Made by a program: the position numbers and the translations under genes | Notes under the pieces: model-generated | What the model was told of the DNA's origin: nothing | Seen by the model: the letters and a program-made list of their open reading frames with translations, nothing else | The model's database searches: none | Part shown: in pieces, positions 49,782 to 59,049 of the stretch | Position numbering within the stretch: position 1 is the first letter of the stretch | How the letters are laid out: every line of letters starts with the position of its first letter | DNA from: an uncultured Christensenella sp. | GTDB taxonomy: Bacteria; Bacillota; Clostridia; Christensenellales; Pumilibacteraceae | Direction of reading: 5' to 3' | Assembly: GCA_910578545.1 (NCBI GenBank) | Contig: CAJTPT010000006.1 | Coordinates: 61,644-125,643, forward strand | Length of the DNA stretch: 64,000 nucleotides

Positions 49782-52165
49782 TATCTCTCCTTTTCGGTCG
49801 ACGGTGATGCCACAAATCCCAAAACGTTGCCTATCTGTCTAACGCTTTGTTGGGAATAAGCACAACCGTTGTCCGCGGCGTATTTTTTTGCGGCCTTGCT
49901 TATATTATCGCACAATGCCGAAATCTCGTCTGTCGAAAGTTCGCCTATATAAAACTCAACGCCGTATAATCCGCCGCCGTAAAGCACCTCGCTCGTTACA
50001 AACGGGATTTTGTAGTTATTAGTCCGCGCGGCATTAAACGCAGTAAACACCGCCGCTTCTACAATGTCGTAATCTGATTTTTCGCTTACGTCTATATAAT
50101 AGTCGAAATATATATCGTTATATGTGAATTTGTTAAGATAATAACCTTTACTGACGTCAAAGGCGTCTGATTGCCCGTCAAGCTCGATGCCCAATTCCGA
50201 CAAAGCCGCGTCGTCGATCAACAGCCCGCGGTGGGAAGTCATTTCGGAATTGGCTTGATTGTATTCGCTACCGCTTATCTTGCCGCCGAACACGTCCACA
50301 TTGTAGGTAACGCCGTTTAGTACAACGGTGTTGTACCATCTGCCACCGTAACGTATATCGCACTCTATACCCTCGAGCGCGCACATTAGCGCAAAAGCTT
50401 TTGCCGCGCCGACGCTGTTTACTACATACCTCGATCCGCCATTGCGCGGCGACGAAAACACGCCTTCAAGGTACCCGCTCGCCCACTTGCCGTCGGTCGA
50501 CTGTGATTTGACGGACACCCACTGCAACCAATCGTATATTGCGTGAATCTTTTGCTCGGAATTATAGCCCGCGCCGATTATGCGAAGAAGTACGCTCTTT
50601 GCCGCTCGGTATACCGCAAGAGCCGCGCTGTCGCTTATCGGTATCGGTCTGTATCCCTCGAGCACAGCGCACAACAGCTGTTCCGAGCCGTCGACCCTGA
50701 CCGAGTTTTTTATTCTGTCGGTGTAAAATACGTAGTCCGACGCCCGCAAAGCGTTGTCGTATTCGATATGCGGCAACACGCTGTATACTGTCACTACGGA
50801 AGCCTTTTCATAATCGGACGGATAGTTTACGTAATCGTTAAATTCAGCGCCGACTATGTTCGCGTTAATTTTTGTGACAGCCGTCAGTCCGAGCGACCTT
50901 GCAACCTCATGAATTATTTCGGTAACTCTTTCCGTATCGACACCGTTTTCGACGTAGCAATCGGCAGTCGTCTTTCCGCAGGCGTACAGCTCGTACACCC
51001 ACGGCGCAACGTCCGCTTCGGACGAGATATAGCTGTTTTTGCACAGGATTTTATTATTTAAATAGTCCTCGGCTCGCGAGTCTATCTGTCTGAACACTAT
51101 ATCGTTGTTGCTCTCGCCGCCGAGTGTGATATTATACTCACCGTCGCCGAAAATATCGATATACTCGGTTGCCCTAAACCGCCCGTCGGAAAACAAATGC
51201 GAATACTGTGCGTCGGTCACATCGAATATACGGCGCTTGCCGCTCGGGTTCGTTATCGAAACGTACGACGGATACCCCGAATCCCAATAGATATACAGTT
51301 CGCTCTCATCGTCGAATGTTATTCCCGCACGCGGCTTTCCGTCAGCGACCACTTTGATAGATTCCTTGCCGCTAATATTGCGCCGCTTGCCGTTGACAAA
51401 AAGCGACACGTCGTATTCGCCGTCTACCGTCGGAGTAAAATCGAAAACCGCGCTGTCACCAACCGACGCGCCGTTTACCCGCCAATCGTATACCGAACGT
51501 GGATTAGTCGTATCTACACTCTCGCGCGCCGAAAAACGCACTGTGGAATAGGTGCCCGCTTGATTAATCTCGCCGTTTATTTTAACCTCCACGTCCGTCG
51601 GCTTGTACACTACTACGGTGCACAGCTCAACAAACTCGCCGACCTGCGCTTTTACTCTAAACTCGCCGTAGCCATTTGGTGTATACTCAAATTGCGTTCC
51701 CGTATACTCGCCGTCGTTCCACACGGGCAGGATATCGGAATCGGTTTGTGCTGTAAACAATACGCCTTGCGGCTTATCGCCGATCGCGACCGTTTGCACG
51801 GTATTGCCGCCGGATATAAGCGTCAAGCCAGACGGCTCGCGCGAAATTACATCTACGTTTAAATCGAAAGTCTTACCGAGCGCTTTGACCGACACGACGG
51901 CGGAACCGACCTTTGCTGCAAACAATTCGTTGCCGCGCGCTTCCACGCAATCGGAATCGGACTTTAACGCAATGCTTCTGTCGCTTGCCGTCGCCGAAAA
52001 ATCGACGTACGGCAGTACCGAACGGGTCTCGCCCACAATCAACGTTATTTCCGTTGTGAGAAGCTCGACCTTGCCGTCTGACGAACAGCCGACGAGTGTG
52101 CCGAAACCTATGACGCTTGCCAAGCATATAAAAAGCACGCGCATTTTCTTAAGTAATACTTCCAC
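49781..52165 (-). CDS. Paralogous surface lipoprotein with degenerate transglutaminase domain
   Basis: 794 residues from a GTG at 52,165 (an ATG follows at codon 8). Lipobox LVGC near residue 27. Same domain order as the downstream gene. Alignment by eye of the catalytic area gives VVNSVGAAKAFALM where the neighbour has AVCDGMSKAYALM, and GGRWYNTV where it has GGHAWNKV; Cys and His are replaced while VDVFGG keeps the Asp. It is thus probably a non-catalytic partner or a binding protein. The TAATG overlap implies coupled synthesis of the two. Promoter at 52,172-52,200, with the start codon 6 nt after the -10. Confidence 0.8.
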   Translation of the reverse strand: MEVLLKKMRVLFICLASVIGFGTLVGCSSDGKVELLTTEITLIVGETRSVLPYVDFSATASDRSIALKSDSDCVEARGNELFAAKVGSAVVSVKALGKTFDLNVDVISREPSGLTLISGGNTVQTVAIGDKPQGVLFTAQTDSDILPVWNDGEYTGTQFEYTPNGYGEFRVKAQVGEFVELCTVVVYKPTDVEVKINGEINQAGTYSTVRFSARESVDTTNPRSVYDWRVNGASVGDSAVFDFTPTVDGEYDVSLFVNGKRRNISGKESIKVVADGKPRAGITFDDESELYIYWDSGYPSYVSITNPSGKRRIFDVTDAQYSHLFSDGRFRATEYIDIFGDGEYNITLGGESNNDIVFRQIDSRAEDYLNNKILCKNSYISSEADVAPWVYELYACGKTTADCYVENGVDTERVTEIIHEVARSLGLTAVTKINANIVGAEFNDYVNYPSDYEKASVVTVYSVLPHIEYDNALRASDYVFYTDRIKNSVRVDGSEQLLCAVLEGYRPIPISDSAALAVYRAAKSVLLRIIGAGYNSEQKIHAIYDWLQWVSVKSQSTDGKWASGYLEGVFSSPRNGGSRYVVNSVGAAKAFALMCALEGIECDIRYGGRWYNTVVLNGVTYNVDVFGGKISGSEYNQANSEMTSHRGLLIDDAALSELGIELDGQSDAFDVSKGYYLNKFTYNDIYFDYYIDVSEKSDYDIVEAAVFTAFNAARTNNYKIPFVTSEVLYGGGLYGVEFYIGELSTDEISALCDNISKAAKKYAADNGCAYSQQSVRQIGNVLGFVASPSTEKER

Positions 52166-52171
52166 ATATAT

Positions 52172-52200
52172 ATTGTATCAGTTTTTTTCCGAAAAATCAA
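52172..52200 (-). promoter_or_regulatory. Promoter (TTGATT-N17-TACAAT) of the surface-lipoprotein pair
   Basis: -35 at 52,200-52,195, -10 at 52,177-52,172; GTG start 6 nt beyond, so a leaderless mRNA is predicted. Confidence 0.65.
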
Positions 52201-52231
52201 GAACAACTTACTTCTTTAGGCAAAGAAGTAA

Positions 52232-52517
52232 GCAAGAAACCTTTACTTCTATTGCATACTTGTTTGTTTTGTTTATCATTCCTTTTGAAAGTACCCGTAA
52301 TTATTTCTTAAAGTAACAAGCAAGAAACCTTTAAACCGATTGCATACTTGTTCGTTTTGTTTATCCTTCCTTTTAACAGTATCCGTAATTATTGCTTAAA
52401 GTAACAAGCAAGAAGCCTTTACTTCGATTCCTTGCTTGTTCGTTTCGTTTATCCTTCTTTACAGTTTCTGTATTTTTTTTCTTAATAAAGTATGCTAGAA
52501 ACCTTTTAACGAATGGC
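52232..52517. repeat. 88-bp tandem repeat, three copies plus a partial fourth
   Basis: Units begin with GCAAGAAACC-like sequence at 52,232, 52,320, 52,408 and 52,494 (periods 88, 88, 86). Each contains CTTTA..., TTGCATACTTGTT-like, GTTTTGTTTATC and CCGTAATTATT...TTAAAGTAAC blocks with point differences. A hairpin, CTTACTTCTTT/AAAGAAGTAAG (52,207-52,232), leads in. Copy 3 can form a 10-bp stem, AACAAGCAAG/CTTGCTTGTT. The array fills most of the divergent interval between the lipoprotein pair and spoVB (52,166-52,592). Confidence 0.9.
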
Positions 52518-52592
52518 TGCATTGTTTATTGTGCCACTCAATCATCTTTTGAATGTTATTTCTTTTGATTCTTTATCATAAAATAAACCGAT

Positions 52593-54098
52593 ATGAACGC
52601 AATGAGTAAAGCGGTAATAACACTGACGTCCTTTACTTTTTTGGAACGGACGCTCGGATTTCTGTTTAAAATCTATCTGTCACGTGAGATAGGCGCCGTC
52701 GGCATGGGAATATACTCGGTCGCGCTGTCTTTCTTTTTTGTGCTACTCACACTGTTGACGTCGGGCATTCCGCTCGTAGTGTCAAAAAAGACGGCGACTG
52801 ACGGTAGCACAAGCAGCAAGGTTTGTTCGGCGGCGCTCATACTCGAGCTTATAGTTGCCTTTTCGGTTTGCCTTATCGTTGTTATATTCAATAAGCCGAT
52901 AGGCTCGCTTTTTGCCGAACCGCAATCCATGACGCTCGTGCTTATAATGCTTCCCGCGCTCGTGTTTTCGGGTGTGTACTCTGCGTTTCGCGGCGTGCTG
53001 TGGGGCGAAAAGAAGTTCACTTCCGTAAGCGTTGTCGAGCTTATCGAACAGATTGCAAGGATAGTTAGTTGTGTAGTGCTGTTTACCGTTTTCGACAACA
53101 AGACGAACGCCGTCGCGCTGTCCATGACGTGCGCGTGCTTTGTTTCCGCGGCCGCCTGCGCGCTGTTTTACTTTTGCGGCAAGCGCAAACTTAAAAGCCC
53201 CAAAACGCAATTAAAGCCGCTTATAAAAACGTCCACGCCGATCACGCTGTCGCGCACGACCTCGAGCATAAACAATTACCTGATAGCAATTGCTATGCCA
53301 TTTTTGCTCATGTCGAGCGGACTCAATACCGACCAGTCTATGTACGTGTTCGGCTCGTGCGTAGGCATGGCTTTGCCGCTGTTGTATCTGCCCATTACAG
53401 TCGTAGGCTCGCTCGCATTCGTAATGATTCCAACGCTATCCGAAGCGTACGCCAACGGCGACAAAAAGAGCATGCACAGACAAATAGAAACCGCACTGTC
53501 GTTTTCGATCATCGTAGCGGCGGTTATATTGCCGGTGTACCTTGCGCTCGGCGAGCCGCTCGGCACGTTTATTTACAATAACACCGACGCAGGACTGTTC
53601 CTTAAAAAGGCTTCGTGGCTACTCGTTCCGCTCTCGTTCGAGAACATCGCTTCGTCAATGCTAAACTCTCTCGACCTCGAAAAGAAATCGCTTATCAACT
53701 ATCTTATCGGCGCAGTATCCATGTATATCGTGTGCTTCTCGTTCTATTCGCGGTTTGATATGGACGTGTTTATGACGGCGTTCGGACTTAGCCTTATCGT
53801 TTCGTCGGTGCTCGACGTTATAGATATAAAGCGCAGAACGGGATTTAAACTGACCTTTTTTAAGCCATTGCTTATTTGCCTTGCAGTCGGCTATCCCGCA
53901 TGGCTGTTTACCGATTACGTGTACTCGATTATTCCGGGCACGGTAATTCCAATTATAGTGGCAGGCATAGGCGGCACGTGCTTTTCCCTACTGCTGTCAA
54001 TCGTGTTCGGCGCTATCGACTTTGACGTCACCGTCGGCAAAACACGCATAAAGAAAAAGCGCCGCAAAAAAATTAAATCAAAAAAAGCCACCGCATAA
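52593..54098 (+). CDS. spoVB: SpoVB-type polysaccharide/lipid flippase (MATE-like)
   Basis: 501 residues, about 14 membrane helices. Begins with SKAVITLTSFTFLERTLGFLFKIYLSREIGAVGMGIYS, the typical SpoVB/MurJ-superfamily N-terminus, quoted here in part. The C-terminus is short and very basic. SpoVB is needed for spore cortex assembly and is a probable lipid II or polysaccharide exporter; other members serve teichoic or capsule export. No ribosome-binding site is visible before the ATG, and a second ATG lies three codons on. Confidence 0.85.
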   Translation: MNAMSKAVITLTSFTFLERTLGFLFKIYLSREIGAVGMGIYSVALSFFFVLLTLLTSGIPLVVSKKTATDGSTSSKVCSAALILELIVAFSVCLIVVIFNKPIGSLFAEPQSMTLVLIMLPALVFSGVYSAFRGVLWGEKKFTSVSVVELIEQIARIVSCVVLFTVFDNKTNAVALSMTCACFVSAAACALFYFCGKRKLKSPKTQLKPLIKTSTPITLSRTTSSINNYLIAIAMPFLLMSSGLNTDQSMYVFGSCVGMALPLLYLPITVVGSLAFVMIPTLSEAYANGDKKSMHRQIETALSFSIIVAAVILPVYLALGEPLGTFIYNNTDAGLFLKKASWLLVPLSFENIASSMLNSLDLEKKSLINYLIGAVSMYIVCFSFYSRFDMDVFMTAFGLSLIVSSVLDVIDIKRRTGFKLTFFKPLLICLAVGYPAWLFTDYVYSIIPGTVIPIIVAGIGGTCFSLLLSIVFGAIDFDVTVGKTRIKKKRRKKIKSKKATA

Positions 54099-54162
54099 AC
54101 GCTTTACTTTACAAGTACAGTGTGCTAAACTGATTGTAATTCAATAAAGGAGAAGCCCGACA

Positions 54163-54816
54163 TTGATGAACAATCAACAGGAAATTGCGACTCCGGACGT
54201 CAAAACGAATATCCGTAAGGTCCGCTCGCACAAAATCACATTCGGAACGACCAAATGGCTGGCATACACGGCATTCTTCACCGCTCTGGCGCTGATGCTG
54301 AAGGTGATCGGTCAAATCGGAACGTTAAACGAACTTGCAAAGATAACACCCATATACGCCATTTGGCTTATTGCGGCGGCGGTGCTTGGTCCTATCGGCG
54401 GCGGAACGGTCTGTTTTATATCCGACTTGACTATCGCACTTGTCTTTCCGACGGGCGTACTTAATCCGTTTATAACCCTCGTTTGCACGCTGTACGGCGT
54501 TGTTGCGGGATTGATATTTAAAATACCGCTTAAAAGCTACACCGCTCGATTTATTATTGCGGGAATAGTTTGCGCGTTTTTGTGCACGTTCTTATTAAAT
54601 TCGCTTGCCATATGGGGATGGTGCAAGTACTATCTCAAGCTCGGCAGTTTTATGAACGGCGGCAAAAACGGCGTGTTCTGGATATACATGACGTCACGGC
54701 TTTTTCAGCTAACAGTTGCGCTCGCAAACACGGTTTTGACCGTCGCCATGATACCTATACTGCTTAAATTAAAGCTGTTGCCCAAAATCCAAATAACCGA
54801 TAAGAAGGAAAGATAA
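54163..54816 (+). CDS. ECF transporter S component (vitamin uptake, FolT-like)
   Basis: 217 residues, about six membrane helices after a basic N-terminus. The stretch LIAAAVLGPIGGGTVCFISD and GVLNPFITLVCTLYGVVAG are typical of ECF S components, and the folate (FolT) subgroup is a reasonable but unproven guess. The start may be TTG at 54,163 (10 nt after GGAG) or ATG at 54,166. The energizing module is not in the window. It overlaps the following tautomerase gene (TAATG). Confidence 0.8.
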   Translation: MMNNQQEIATPDVKTNIRKVRSHKITFGTTKWLAYTAFFTALALMLKVIGQIGTLNELAKITPIYAIWLIAAAVLGPIGGGTVCFISDLTIALVFPTGVLNPFITLVCTLYGVVAGLIFKIPLKSYTARFIIAGIVCAFLCTFLLNSLAIWGWCKYYLKLGSFMNGGKNGVFWIYMTSRLFQLTVALANTVLTVAMIPILLKLKLLPKIQITDKKER

Positions 54817-55055
54817 TGCCTAATATTTCAATCAAGATGTTAAAAGGCCGCACAGCGGCACAAAAGGAAAAGCTTGCTCGCGACCTTGTGGAAGTTCTGT
54901 CACGCGACCTCGGCGCCGACCCGCATTGGATTACGTGCACGATAGAAGACTACGACGCGCAGGAATGGCAGGGTGTTTTTAAAACGGAAATCGCCGACAA
55001 GCCGAGTGAAGTCGTTTACAAAAAACCCGAGTACGACCCCGCCGACTTACTGTAA
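54816..55055 (+). CDS. 4-oxalocrotonate tautomerase family protein
   Basis: 79 residues. Pro follows the initiator Met (MPNISIKMLKGR), giving the N-terminal catalytic proline of the tautomerase superfamily. The Arg residues near 12 and 30 and the length fit a small subunit that forms hexamers. Native substrate unknown. Coupled to the ECF gene. Confidence 0.88.
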   Translation: MPNISIKMLKGRTAAQKEKLARDLVEVLSRDLGADPHWITCTIEDYDAQEWQGVFKTEIADKPSEVVYKKPEYDPADLL

Positions 55056-55076
55056 AACAATAACCGCAAATAAATT

Positions 55077-55112
55077 AAACGCGATACGGTTTTATACGCA
55101 TCGCGTTTTTTA
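55077..55112. terminator. Bidirectional intrinsic terminator
   Basis: AACGCGAT/ATCGCGTT stem with T6 on the right, between convergent genes. Confidence 0.8.
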
Positions 55113-55116
55113 TTAA

Positions 55117-56394
55117 TCAATCGTTTTTTGCTTCGTATATAGCAAAGAACATTTTTTGGACTTGGGAATAGAGTATTATCTTTATCGGTTCGTTTGTGTC
55201 AGGATCCTTTTCGGGCTCGCCCGTTATCGGATCGGTGGGAATAACAATTTCGCTCTTGTTTCCGTCGTCGTAGCTACCCGTGCCGTTTTCCGCACCGTTG
55301 GATTCCAAATACCAGTTATTAAAAAACTCGGCTATCTGTCCGATAATATTAGGTTGCGAATTCCAATACTCATATGCGTACCGCTGCTCGGCACTTACAA
55401 GCGGACTTATACTCAAGCCGAGCTCGATGTACGCGTCGTCCTCGCCCGCAAGCCGCAGCGCGTCAAGCAGATTATAAAACGCCGCGTAATATCCGCAATA
55501 CCGCAAATACCCGTCGTCCGCAGTGAGCAGAATATACCGCGCCAACAGTTCGGCGTCGCCCTCGCGAGCAACCCCCTTAGAGTGCGCAAGCTCGTGAGCG
55601 AGCGTAACGGTTTGCGACGTAGGCGGTGCGGCGGTATTTACGCTCGCCTCGCCCGTCGGCAAAAAGGTTATGCCTGTAATCAGCATTTGCGACATGAGCC
55701 AACTATTGACAATCGGCTTTGCCTGCGGCGTGTACTCGTTGAAGTAATCGCCGTCCAGTCTGGCGTATTCGATTTTTATGCGCTCGGCAAGTTCGGAAAA
55801 GGTATACGGGCATTCTACGCAACCGTTTTTGTCGCGCGGCAAACTGTCGGCAAGCTTGTTGTAATCGTCGAGGAAGTATCTTACAACCGCTACGGTCTGA
55901 CTACCGTCGTATTCCCTGTCCGACTGCGGGATAGGCATTTCCGCCCTGTAATAGGCAAACGCCATTGTCATTACGTACATGTTAAGCACGTACATAGCTA
56001 CCGTGCATATGGACAATGCCCCGAACGCGATTGCCCGAAACCGCTTGCGACCGAGATTGACGATGAGCCGAACATACATAAACACGCCAAGCCCGATAAG
56101 ACAAACAATAAAAAACTCGAGCACGGAAAAAGGTATCCAACCGGTGAGCGTGCCGAACAATCGCTCTAAGCCCGCCTCGATATGCGTTGTCCACCACTCG
56201 GCAAGCTCTGCGTTATTCCGCAAATCGAGCATGAGAATAAGCGTTGCCGCCAAAAAACAAGTTATCGCGGAAAGCACAAACAAGGTCTTTTTAAACGGGC
56301 GTCGTACCGTTTGCACACGCCTTCCGTCGTCAGCATACCACCTGCCGCTATATTTAGGCGGGGCGAGCATTGTTTTGTGCGCCTTGAATTTCAT
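55117..56394 (-). CDS. DUF3810 membrane metalloprotease-like protein
   Basis: 425 residues. Three membrane helices in the first ~150 residues (about 35-55, 85-110, 120-145), then an extracytoplasmic domain with the zinc motif HELAHSKG followed by REGDAELLARY, the DUF3810 hallmark. Function unknown; peptidase activity is plausible. Confidence 0.88.
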   Translation of the reverse strand: MKFKAHKTMLAPPKYSGRWYADDGRRVQTVRRPFKKTLFVLSAITCFLAATLILMLDLRNNAELAEWWTTHIEAGLERLFGTLTGWIPFSVLEFFIVCLIGLGVFMYVRLIVNLGRKRFRAIAFGALSICTVAMYVLNMYVMTMAFAYYRAEMPIPQSDREYDGSQTVAVVRYFLDDYNKLADSLPRDKNGCVECPYTFSELAERIKIEYARLDGDYFNEYTPQAKPIVNSWLMSQMLITGITFLPTGEASVNTAAPPTSQTVTLAHELAHSKGVAREGDAELLARYILLTADDGYLRYCGYYAAFYNLLDALRLAGEDDAYIELGLSISPLVSAEQRYAYEYWNSQPNIIGQIAEFFNNWYLESNGAENGTGSYDDGNKSEIVIPTDPITGEPEKDPDTNEPIKIILYSQVQKMFFAIYEAKND

Positions 56395-56454
56395 ATAAGT
56401 ATTGTATCATTAAAATGCTCTAAAAGCAAGCTTTTGCAAGATTTTCGAAAACGA

Positions 56455-57588
56455 CTATTCTTCCATTATGCGCTTTACCGACACGGTGTTCAGCTTGTAC
56501 GAAAAGTACAGCATTGCCGACGTGTACGTTACGATAAACGCCGATAACGCGATAAAAAACGCCGAAACGTTAAACGAATAACTCGGCATAAACGCAATGT
56601 CCGAATACGCTACGTCTATCATGACTTTTAAAAACCCGTATTGATACAGCGTGCCTATAATAAACCCCAAAACGGCAAACGGAATATACCCGCCGAAAAC
56701 AGCCGCGGCGCGCTTAACTTCCGAATAGCCGAACGCTTTCATGACAGCGATATTGCGCTTGTTAACGTTTATCGCCGTCGTAGCCGCCATAAACAGCGCT
56801 GTAACGGCCATTACCACGCCGATCAGTAAAATCATCAACCCCATGGTTACACTGCTTAATTCGTCCATTGACAGCCCCATTTGAAGCATAGAGGAAAAGC
56901 AAAACGCCGAGAACGCAATAAAGAACACGACCGACTTTTTTTGCGACAGAACGGCAATACACACGTCCTTTAAAAATGAACGGCGCTTTACAGACACCCT
57001 GCCGGTTTTTTGTTTTCGACCGTCGTGTCCGCTTAGTAAATCGCTTACGCTTTGCCGCACGGCTATATATGCGTAACCGCACGACAGCGCGCAAAACAGC
57101 GCCGTCGGCGCAATGACGATCGTAATAAGCGACATGGCGTGAAATCCTATTTGTACGGTCTGCAAGTCGCCAATAGTAAGCTCGTCGTAAATAATTCGCA
57201 TAAACGCATAGCCGACGCCGTATCCAATGGCCGTGCCGATAAAGACGCTTAAACCGAAAACCCAGAAGCCGCGTGCGAGTTTGCCGTTGGAATACCCCAT
57301 TGCTTTGAGTATGCCGAACTTTTGCGCATTGGCGTCGATATACAGCTTGATATAAAAGATAATCATAATTACCGCGGTAAGACATAGCACGCCGCCGGTC
57401 ACAAAGCAAACTACCTTTGCAGTCGTTATTTGCGCGTCGTAAAGGATTTTAACTTCCTCGCCGATTTCACCGGAAATAGCCGACGCGTCGATATAGTAAT
57501 TAAAGAAGAGGGTGCACACAAACGCCGCGCAAAAACATACGGTTGCGACGCCTATAAGTTTTATTCCGTCTTTTAAGCCTATTATCAT
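56455..57588 (-). CDS. ABC transporter permease, FtsX/MacB type
   Basis: 377 residues from the ATG at 57,588; a TTG three codons upstream overlaps the ABC gene stop. Two FtsX-like halves, each with several helices (about 10-165 and 215-370) and the conserved KFGILKAMGYSNGKLARGF and RNIAVMKAFGYSEVKRA amphipathic segments. It is shorter than usual FtsX permeases and lacks a large external domain. With the ATPase it forms a MacB/LolCDE-like exporter. Confidence 0.88.
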   Translation of the reverse strand: MIIGLKDGIKLIGVATVCFCAAFVCTLFFNYYIDASAISGEIGEEVKILYDAQITTAKVVCFVTGGVLCLTAVIMIIFYIKLYIDANAQKFGILKAMGYSNGKLARGFWVFGLSVFIGTAIGYGVGYAFMRIIYDELTIGDLQTVQIGFHAMSLITIVIAPTALFCALSCGYAYIAVRQSVSDLLSGHDGRKQKTGRVSVKRRSFLKDVCIAVLSQKKSVVFFIAFSAFCFSSMLQMGLSMDELSSVTMGLMILLIGVVMAVTALFMAATTAINVNKRNIAVMKAFGYSEVKRAAAVFGGYIPFAVLGFIIGTLYQYGFLKVMIDVAYSDIAFMPSYSFNVSAFFIALSAFIVTYTSAMLYFSYKLNTVSVKRIMEE

Positions 57589-57590
57589 AC

Positions 57591-58277
57591 TCACCAACCG
57601 ATTTCGTACGCCGTCTTTTTGTCGGGATTGGTCTTGTCGCTTACAATCTTTCCGCTGTTCATGCCTATGACTCGGTCCGCCATATCGGCGATATTGGCGT
57701 TATGCGTAACCATAACTACGGTAAATCCGCGCTCGCTTTTCAGCCGCGAAATATAATCGAGCACGGCACGGCCGATGCTTTCGTCAAGCGCGCCCGTCGG
57801 CTCATCCAAAAAAAGTATCTTTGGATTTTTGGCAATGGCGCGCGCAATGCACACGCGCTGTTGCTCACCGCCCGACAGCTCGTTAGGCTTGCACTTGATT
57901 TTATCCGACAAACCGACGGCTTTTATCACTTCCGTATAATCGCCGTTGTTTGCAAGGTCTGCGCCAAGCCGCACGTTGCTTTCCACGCTCAAATGCCCGA
58001 GCAAATAGTAATGCTGAAAAACGAATCCGACGTATTGCCGCCTAAACTCGGTCAACTGCTTTTCGGTCATATCCGATATTACCTGTCCGCAACACTCTAT
58101 TCTTCCGCCGTCCGATTTTTCCAATCCGGAAAGAACGGACAACAGCGTGGACTTGCCCGAGCCCGAAGCGCCGAGAATAACCGAAAATTCCCCGTCGGCT
58201 ATTTCGAGCGACACGTCGTTCAGCGCGGCAACAGTTCTACGGTTATACGATTTACAGACGTTATTTGCGACTATCAT
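57591..58277 (-). CDS. ABC transporter ATP-binding protein
   Basis: 228 residues. Walker [10 protein letters not shown], signature LSGGEQQR, Walker [14 protein letters not shown], and H-loop VMVTHN are complete. MacB/LolD subfamily by sequence. The start is 1 bp after the TetR gene stop and it is coupled to the permease. Confidence 0.95.
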   Translation of the reverse strand: MIVANNVCKSYNRRTVAALNDVSLEIADGEFSVILGASGSGKSTLLSVLSGLEKSDGGRIECCGQVISDMTEKQLTEFRRQYVGFVFQHYYLLGHLSVESNVRLGADLANNGDYTEVIKAVGLSDKIKCKPNELSGGEQQRVCIARAIAKNPKILFLDEPTGALDESIGRAVLDYISRLKSERGFTVVMVTHNANIADMADRVIGMNSGKIVSDKTNPDKKTAYEIGW

Positions 58278-58278
58278 T

Positions 58279-58857
58279 CTACTTACCCTCCTCGTTTAAT
58301 ACCGATTGCAGTATCGGCTTCATGACCTCGGTCAGCATAGCGGAAATCTGCTCTTGGGTAAACGTGCAGAGCTTTGTTGCAAGCGACACGGCAATCCCGT
58401 GCGTGTACAGCCACATATGCAAATACACCCGCTTTGCTTTCTCTGCCGACAATCCATACTCGTCAATGACCGACCGAATAATACGCTCGGCGCTGCCGTC
58501 GATAACATCCAAAACATCGTTTACAGACGGCGTACGCTCTTGCTCGCGCATAAACAGTAGCGCAAACAGCTTGGGTCGACTTACGGCAAAACGGATATAC
58601 GCCTTACCCACACCTTTAAACGCGGGACTTTCGGCTAACCCTTCGTCCACATACATTTTATAAATATCGCGCGCGACGGCTATTACCCCGTCTTTAACGT
58701 CGTCCATGCTGTTGAACACGGTAAAAATCGGTCGCGGTGAGCTACCCAAAGCTGCGGCAAGTGTTCGCGCTGTAAGATTGTCAAACCCAATGCGCTCCGC
58801 TTCCTCTACTGCGGCGCACAATATCTCTTGTTCGGTGAATTTGGATTTAGGCGGCAT
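58279..58857 (-). CDS. TetR/AcrR-family repressor
   Basis: 192 residues. N-terminal helix-turn-helix (FDNLTARTLAAALGSSPRPIF) and a helical ligand-binding domain. It is the first gene of the exporter operon, and the operator-like inverted repeat at 58,871-58,904 covers its -10 region. Autoregulation with derepression by a transported compound is the likely scheme. Confidence 0.9.
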   Translation of the reverse strand: MPPKSKFTEQEILCAAVEEAERIGFDNLTARTLAAALGSSPRPIFTVFNSMDDVKDGVIAVARDIYKMYVDEGLAESPAFKGVGKAYIRFAVSRPKLFALLFMREQERTPSVNDVLDVIDGSAERIIRSVIDEYGLSAEKAKRVYLHMWLYTHGIAVSLATKLCTFTQEQISAMLTEVMKPILQSVLNEEGK

Positions 58858-58870
58858 GATCTATCCTCAT

Positions 58871-58904
58871 ACTAAAACATATGTTTTAAAACATTTGTTT
58901 TAGT
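58871..58904. promoter_or_regulatory. TetR operator (34-bp inverted repeat)
   Basis: ACTAAAACA (58,871-58,879) and TGTTTTAGT (58,896-58,904), enclosing the perfect palindrome AAAACATATGTTTT. It overlaps the -10 of the promoter below. Confidence 0.8.
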
Positions 58905-58930
58905 ATAAAGCAATTTAATATATTTGTCAA
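58902..58930 (-). promoter_or_regulatory. Promoter (TTGACA-N17-TATACT) of the TetR-ABC operon
   Basis: -35 at 58,930-58,925, -10 at 58,907-58,902. Confidence 0.85.
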
Positions 58931-59049
58931 GTAATTAAAAAATTTTTATTTCCCGTGAATAAACGAGCGGTTGGCTACACAATATACTATTGTAAGGCAA
59001 TCGCGGACTTACGAATAGGTTTATTGACATACGCGATACAACCTCCTGT

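Noticed and set aside
52232..52517. CRISPR array
   Set aside because: Repeats are 88 bp, contiguous and without unique spacers; no cas genes nearby.
52530..52592. Sigma-E or sigma-K promoter before spoVB
   Set aside because: A CATAAAAT-like -10 exists, but no -35 element lies at the right distance.
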